Positions 60,174 to 64,000 of a stretch of DNA of 64,000 nucleotides are shown piece by piece. The notes beneath the pieces are model-generated. The model saw nothing but the letters and a program-made list of their open reading frames with translations, searched no databases and was not told the origin of the DNA. Position 1 is the first letter of the stretch; each line of letters starts with the position of its first letter. The DNA lies in the NCBI RefSeq assembly GCF_013155125.1, contig NZ_CP053564.1, positions 4,471,501 to 4,535,500 on the forward strand. Direction: 5' to 3'. The translations under genes and the position numbers were made by a program. The DNA is from Pseudonocardia broussonetiae. Lineage in GTDB: Bacteria; Actinomycetota; Actinomycetes; Mycobacteriales; Pseudonocardiaceae.

Positions 60174-62485
60174 CGACCAGCCAGAGGACGACCACGCAGA
60201 CGACCACCGCGGGCACCGGCCGCATCGGCGACAGCCCGCTGCGCCCCGACGCGACCCTCAAGGTCACCGGCGAGTTCGCCTACGCCTCGGACCTGTGGCA
60301 CGACGACATGGTGTGGGGCGTGACGCTGCGCAGCCCGCACCCGCACGCACGCATCCTGGGCATCGACGTGACCGCGGCGCTCGCCGTGCCCGGCGTGTCC
60401 GCCGTGCTCACCGCCGATGACGTGCCCGGCCACAACGCCGTCGGGCTCGAGCACCTCGACACCCCCGCGCTGGCCACGGACGTGGTCCGCTACGAGGGCG
60501 AGCCGGTGGCGCTGGTCGCGGCCGACCACCCCGAGACCGCCCGGCGCGCCGCGAAGCGGATCGTCGTCGACTACGAGGTCCTGCCCGCCGTCACCGACCC
60601 CCGGCGCGCGCTCGACGACGACGCACCGGTCGTCCACGAGGGGCACGAGGGCGGCAACCTCGTCCGCAAGATGCAGATCCGCCGCGGCGACCCGGCCCCG
60701 ACCGCGCCCGTCGTGGTCGCGCTGGACTTCGAGGTCGGCATGCAGGACCAGGCGTTCCTGGGTCCGGAGTCCGGGCTCGCCGTGCCCGCGGCCGACGGCG
60801 GCGTCGACCTGTTCGTGGCCACCCAGTGGCTGCACGTCGACCAGGGCCAGATCTGCCGCGTGCTCGGGCTGCCGCCGGAGAAGGTGCGGCTGACCCTGGC
60901 CGGCGTCGGCGGGGCGTTCGGCGGGCGCGAGGACCTCTCGATCCACGTCCACGCCTGCCTGCTCGCGCTGCGCACCGGCAAGCCGGTGAAGATGAGCTAC
61001 GCCCGCGACGAGTCGTTCTACGGCCACGTCCACCGCCACCCCGCGTGGCTGCGCTACGAGTTCGGCGCCGAGACCGACGGCACGCTCGTCTACGCCAGCG
61101 CCGACATCCTGTTCGACGGTGGCGCGTACGCGTCCTCGACGGGTGCGGTCGTCGGCAACGGTGGCACGCTGGGCCTGGGCCCGTACCGGATCCCGAGCGT
61201 GCGCGTCGACGCCCGCGGGGTCTACACGAACAACCCGCCGTGCGGGGCGATGCGCGGCTTCGGCTGCGTGCAGGCCGCGTTCGCGCACGAGGCGCTGATG
61301 GACGAGCTCGCCGACCGCGTGGGCGTCGACCGCGTCGAGATCCGCGCGCTGAACGGGATGCGCGAGGGCGACCACAACATCACCGGGCAGCTGATCGACT
61401 CCGCGGCTCCGGTGGCCGAGCTCATCCGGATCGTGCGGGACATGCCGCTGCCGGCCCCGCGCGAGGACGGCGCCGACATCCGCGAGCTGCCCGGCGGTGT
61501 CTCCAACACCACGCACGGTGAGGGCGTCGTGCGCGGCGTCGGGTACGCCGTCACCTACAAGAACGTCGGGTTCTCCGAGGGCTTCGACGACTACTCGACC
61601 GCGCGCGTGCGCCTGGAGATGACCGGCGGGGAGCCGGTCGTCACCGTGCACACGGCGGCGGCCGAGGTCGGGCAGGGCCTGATCACCGTCGAGCAGCAGA
61701 TCTGCCGCACGGAGCTGGGCGTCGACCGGGTCGTCGTGACACCGGCGGACACGACCGTCGGCTCCGGCGGCTCGACGTCGGCGTCGCGGCAGACCTACGT
61801 CACCGGCGGGGCGGTCAAGGCGGCCTGTGAGGCCGTGCGCGCGTCGGTGCTGGCCCGCGTCGGCGTCCCGGACTGCCGACTGGAGGGCGACAAGATCGTC
61901 TCCGCGCACGGCGAGGTGGTCGTGTCGCTGGCCGAGGTGCTCGGCGACGGGGCCGTGGAGGAGACCGTGGAGTGGCGCCACCGGCCCACCCAGGAGATCG
62001 ACCCGGAGACCGGCCAGGGCGACGCGCACGTGCAGTACGCGTTCTCGGCGCACCGCGCCGTCGTCGACGTCGACGTGGAGCTGGGGCTGGTGAAGGTCGT
62101 CGCGCTGGACACCGCGCAGGACGTGGGCCGGGCGATCAACCCCGACGCCGTGATCGGCCAGATCCAGGGCGGCAGCGCCCAGGGCATGGGCCTGGCGCTG
62201 ATGGAGGAGATCGTCGTGACCGACGGGAAGGTCCGCAACCCGTCGTTCACCGACTACCTGATCCCGACGATCCTGGACATGCCGCCGATGCAGGTCGCGG
62301 TGCTCGAGTACGCCGACCCGCACGCGCCCTACGGCGTCCGCGGCGTCGGCGAGCCCCCGACGATCAGCTCGGGCCCGGCCGTCGCGGCGGCGATCCGCGC
62401 GGCGACGGGCAAGGCGCTGCGCCGCGTGCCGGTGCGGCCGGAGCACATCGTCGACGGACCGGACGACGCCGAGGGAGGTGCGTGA
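60170..62485 (+). CDS. Molybdopterin-binding large subunit, xanthine-dehydrogenase type
   Basis: A 771-aa Mo-cofactor subunit. Moco and active-site segments are GVGGAFGGREDLSIHVHACL, AMRGFGCVQAAFAHEALMD, AAAEVGQGLITVEQQ and the catalytic-Glu motif RGVGEPPTISSGPA. RGFG with Arg and Phe matches the substrate-binding pair of xanthine dehydrogenases, and differs from the SYRGAGR enzyme at 8578-10926. It probably hydroxylates hypoxanthine and xanthine to urate. The ATG at 60170 overlaps the deaminase stop (ATGA). Confidence 0.94.
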   Translation: MTTSQRTTTQTTTAGTGRIGDSPLRPDATLKVTGEFAYASDLWHDDMVWGVTLRSPHPHARILGIDVTAALAVPGVSAVLTADDVPGHNAVGLEHLDTPALATDVVRYEGEPVALVAADHPETARRAAKRIVVDYEVLPAVTDPRRALDDDAPVVHEGHEGGNLVRKMQIRRGDPAPTAPVVVALDFEVGMQDQAFLGPESGLAVPAADGGVDLFVATQWLHVDQGQICRVLGLPPEKVRLTLAGVGGAFGGREDLSIHVHACLLALRTGKPVKMSYARDESFYGHVHRHPAWLRYEFGAETDGTLVYASADILFDGGAYASSTGAVVGNGGTLGLGPYRIPSVRVDARGVYTNNPPCGAMRGFGCVQAAFAHEALMDELADRVGVDRVEIRALNGMREGDHNITGQLIDSAAPVAELIRIVRDMPLPAPREDGADIRELPGGVSNTTHGEGVVRGVGYAVTYKNVGFSEGFDDYSTARVRLEMTGGEPVVTVHTAAAEVGQGLITVEQQICRTELGVDRVVVTPADTTVGSGGSTSASRQTYVTGGAVKAACEAVRASVLARVGVPDCRLEGDKIVSAHGEVVVSLAEVLGDGAVEETVEWRHRPTQEIDPETGQGDAHVQYAFSAHRAVVDVDVELGLVKVVALDTAQDVGRAINPDAVIGQIQGGSAQGMGLALMEEIVVTDGKVRNPSFTDYLIPTILDMPPMQVAVLEYADPHAPYGVRGVGEPPTISSGPAVAAAIRAATGKALRRVPVRPEHIVDGPDDAEGGA

Positions 62486-62487
62486 GG

Positions 62488-62865
62488 ATGCCGCGCATGT
62501 TCCTCAACGGCACCGCCATGGCCGGCGGGGCCGAGCACCACCTCGTCGGCGGGGCGCCGCTGGTCGCGGCCACGACGACCGCGCCGCGCTACCGCTTCCA
62601 CGCCGTCGGCGGGCGCTACCCGGCCCTGGAGGACGTGGGGTCCGGCGGGGCGGCGGTCGAGGGCGAGGTCTACGAGCTGTCCTACGCGCAGCTGCGCGAG
62701 GTGCTGCTGCCCGGCGAGCCCGACGGCCTGGAGCTCGGCGTGGTCGAGCTGGCCGACGGGTCCGGGTCGCTGGCGATGGTGCTGCGGCGGGAGTGCGCCG
62801 GGCTCCCGCAGCTGACCGACATCTCGGCACTGGCGAGCTGGCGGGCGTACCGGGAGGCGTCGTGA
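62488..62865 (+). CDS. Allophanate hydrolase C-terminal-domain-like protein
   Basis: A 125-aa stand-alone protein resembling the C-terminal gamma-glutamylcyclotransferase-like domain of allophanate hydrolase (AtzF): MFLNGTAMAGGAEHHLVGGA, YRFHAVGGRYPALEDVGSGG, VEGEVYELSYAQLREVL. The amidase domain of AtzF is absent. It may process a ureido intermediate near allantoin degradation or be accessory to the hydroxylase. The ATG at 62488 follows GGGAGG; a GTG at 62482 overlaps the upstream stop and is equally possible. Its stop begins the tandem mini-frames before allantoinase. Confidence 0.8.
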   Translation: MPRMFLNGTAMAGGAEHHLVGGAPLVAATTTAPRYRFHAVGGRYPALEDVGSGGAAVEGEVYELSYAQLREVLLPGEPDGLELGVVELADGSGSLAMVLRRECAGLPQLTDISALASWRAYREAS

Positions 62866-62941
62866 TCACCGCCGACGTGCTTCCTCCCGCGGAGGCGTCG
62901 TGATCACCGCCGACGTGCTTCCTCCCGCGGTGGCGACATGA
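62853..62941 (+). repeat. 38-bp tandem duplication making two coupled 13-codon mini-frames
   Basis: A 38-bp unit (62853-62890 and 62891-62928) is followed by a partial third copy containing the allantoinase start. Each full unit has a GTG-started frame: 62862-62903 encodes [13 protein letters not shown] and 62900-62941 encodes [13 protein letters not shown]. The first GTG overlaps the upstream stop, the second overlaps the first stop, and the ATG at 62938 overlaps the second stop. This chain of three 4-nt overlaps could relay ribosomes to allantoinase or be a fortuitous duplication. Confidence 0.75.
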
Positions 62942-64000
62942 TCACCGTGTTCCGCGCCGACCGCGTCGTCGTCGACGGGGCGGAGCGGCCCGCGGCGGTC
63001 GTCGTCGAGGGGGAGCGGATCGTCGCCGTCCTGCCGAAGGAGACCGACGTGGGCGGCGCCCGCGACGTGCTGCTCGGCGCCGACGAGGTGCTGCTCCCGG
63101 GGCTGGTCGACACGCACGTCCACGTCAACGAGCCCGGCCGCACCGAGTGGGAGGGCTTCGCCACCGCGACCCGCGCGGCCGCGGCGGGCGGCGTCACCAC
63201 GATCGTCGACATGCCGCTGAACTCGCTGCCGCCGACCGTCGACGTGGCCGCGCTGGAGGTCAAGCGCAAGGCCGCCGACGGGCAGTGCAGCGTCGACGTC
63301 GGGTTCTGGGGCGGCGCGGTGCCGGGCAACGCGGGCGGGCTGCGCGCGCTGCACGAGGCCGGCGTGTTCGGCGTCAAGTGCTTCCTCATCGACAGCGGCG
63401 TCCCGGAGTTCCCGCCGCTGCTCGACCCGGAACCCGCGCTGCGGGAGGTCGCGTCGTTCGACGGGCTGCTCATCGCGCACGCGGAGGACGGGGACCTGGT
63501 GACGGCGGCGCACGGGCGGCGCTACGCCGACTTCGTGGCCTCCCGCCCGGCCGCGTCGGAGGACTCGGCGATCGCGGGACTGCTTCGCGCGGCCGCGGCG
63601 ACCGGGGCGCGGGTGCACGTGGTGCACCTGTCCTCGGCGGGCGCGCTGCCCGAGCTCGCGGCGGCGCGGGCCGCCGGGGTGCGGGTGAGCGTCGAGACCT
63701 GCCCGCACTACCTCGCGCTCACCGCCGAGGAGGTGCCCGACGGCGACACGCGCTTCAAGTGCTGCCCGCCCGTGCGCGGCGAGGACAACCGCGACGCGCT
63801 GTGGGCCGGCCTGGCCGACGGCACGATCGACATGGTCGTGAGCGACCACTCGCCGTGCACGCCCGACCTGAAGAGCCTGGAGACGGGCGACTTCGGGCAG
63901 GCGTGGGGCGGCATCGCGTCGCTGCAGCTGGGGCTGCCCGTGGTGTGGACCGAGGCGCGCCGCCGCGGCCACTCCCTGGCCGAGGTGGTGCGGTGGATGG
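62938..64000 (+). CDS. allB: Allantoinase (partial, runs off the window)
   Basis: The first about 354 residues of a cyclic amidohydrolase of about 450 aa that opens allantoin to allantoate. Metal motif [20 protein letters not shown], then [19 protein letters not shown] is highly typical of allantoinase. The carboxylated-Lys region is [15 protein letters not shown], and [23 protein letters not shown] and [14 protein letters not shown] follow. The ATG at 62938 overlaps the preceding mini-frame stop. As the last gene seen in the operon, it links hydroxylase and uricase products to ureide use. Confidence 0.93.
   Translation, partial: MITVFRADRVVVDGAERPAAVVVEGERIVAVLPKETDVGGARDVLLGADEVLLPGLVDTHVHVNEPGRTEWEGFATATRAAAAGGVTTIVDMPLNSLPPTVDVAALEVKRKAADGQCSVDVGFWGGAVPGNAGGLRALHEAGVFGVKCFLIDSGVPEFPPLLDPEPALREVASFDGLLIAHAEDGDLVTAAHGRRYADFVASRPAASEDSAIAGLLRAAAATGARVHVVHLSSAGALPELAAARAAGVRVSVETCPHYLALTAEEVPDGDTRFKCCPPVRGEDNRDALWAGLADGTIDMVVSDHSPCTPDLKSLETGDFGQAWGGIASLQLGLPVVWTEARRRGHSLAEVVRWM

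Overview
The window is very GC-rich (well above 70 % by eye). It has many GTG starts, dense 4-nt GTGA/ATGA gene overlaps, a DUF222/HNH endonuclease, a mycofactocin-type SDR, paired P450s with a 3Fe-4S ferredoxin, a SARP/AfsR-like regulator and an ECF sigma/anti-sigma pair. This points to a soil-type actinomycete, most likely Pseudonocardiaceae (inference; no rRNA or marker gene is present). No tRNA, rRNA or CRISPR array was seen.

Left edge (1-4.5 kb): a quinone-reductase-like MDR enzyme, a MarR regulator made of two tandem MarR domains, a VanZ-like membrane protein and an OmpR-type two-component pair.

Oxidative catabolic region (4.5-37.2 kb): several short transcription units encode a two-subunit molybdenum hydroxylase, two related P450s (one with a ferredoxin), an FAD flavoprotein, two LLM-type flavin oxidoreductases, five SDRs, a Gfo/Idh/MocA protein, two amidohydrolases, a ThuA-like protein, a sugar-isomerase-like TIM barrel, a ketopantoate-reductase-like enzyme and a DUF2855 enzyme. 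They are followed by an eight-gene operon: a peptide-type ABC importer, a metallo-beta-lactamase-fold hydrolase, a fumarylacetoacetase-family hydrolase and an acyl-CoA synthetase. AraC, TrmB-like and Lrp-GAF regulators are interspersed. Related short motifs (core ACTRACGACTA, or palindromes close to it) recur in the promoter gaps and suggest one regulon. The gene set reads as uptake, oxygenation, ring or ester opening and CoA activation of an unidentified organic substrate, and it is the best candidate here for an undescribed pathway.

Middle (37.2-46.7 kb): small stress or regulatory genes (STAS, PRC-barrel, MEDS-STAS, MEDS-HATPase), a decayed IS5-type transposase, a DUF222/HNH endonuclease, a 0.95-kb gene-free stretch with two minisatellites and an imperfect duplication, an ECF sigma/anti-sigma/class F sortase/CHRD group and two VOC proteins. 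Two genes here look broken: an amber codon in a PhnB-like VOC gene and a one-base frameshift in the MEDS-HATPase gene.

Right (46.9-64 kb): a nearly complete purine-to-allantoate module. It has an NCS2 permease fused to an OHCU decarboxylase domain, a second stand-alone OHCU decarboxylase, HIU hydrolase and uricase. A SARP/AfsR-like regulator, a broken BBE-type oxidase and an NmrA-like protein come next. A PucR regulator is then divergent from an operon of xanthine-dehydrogenase-type FAD, Fe-S and Mo subunits, with an 8-oxoguanine deaminase gene between the Fe-S and Mo genes, an allophanate-hydrolase C-domain-like protein and allantoinase, which runs off the window end. Together these genes would take up (oxo)purines, oxidise or deaminate them to urate, and convert urate to allantoin and allantoate.
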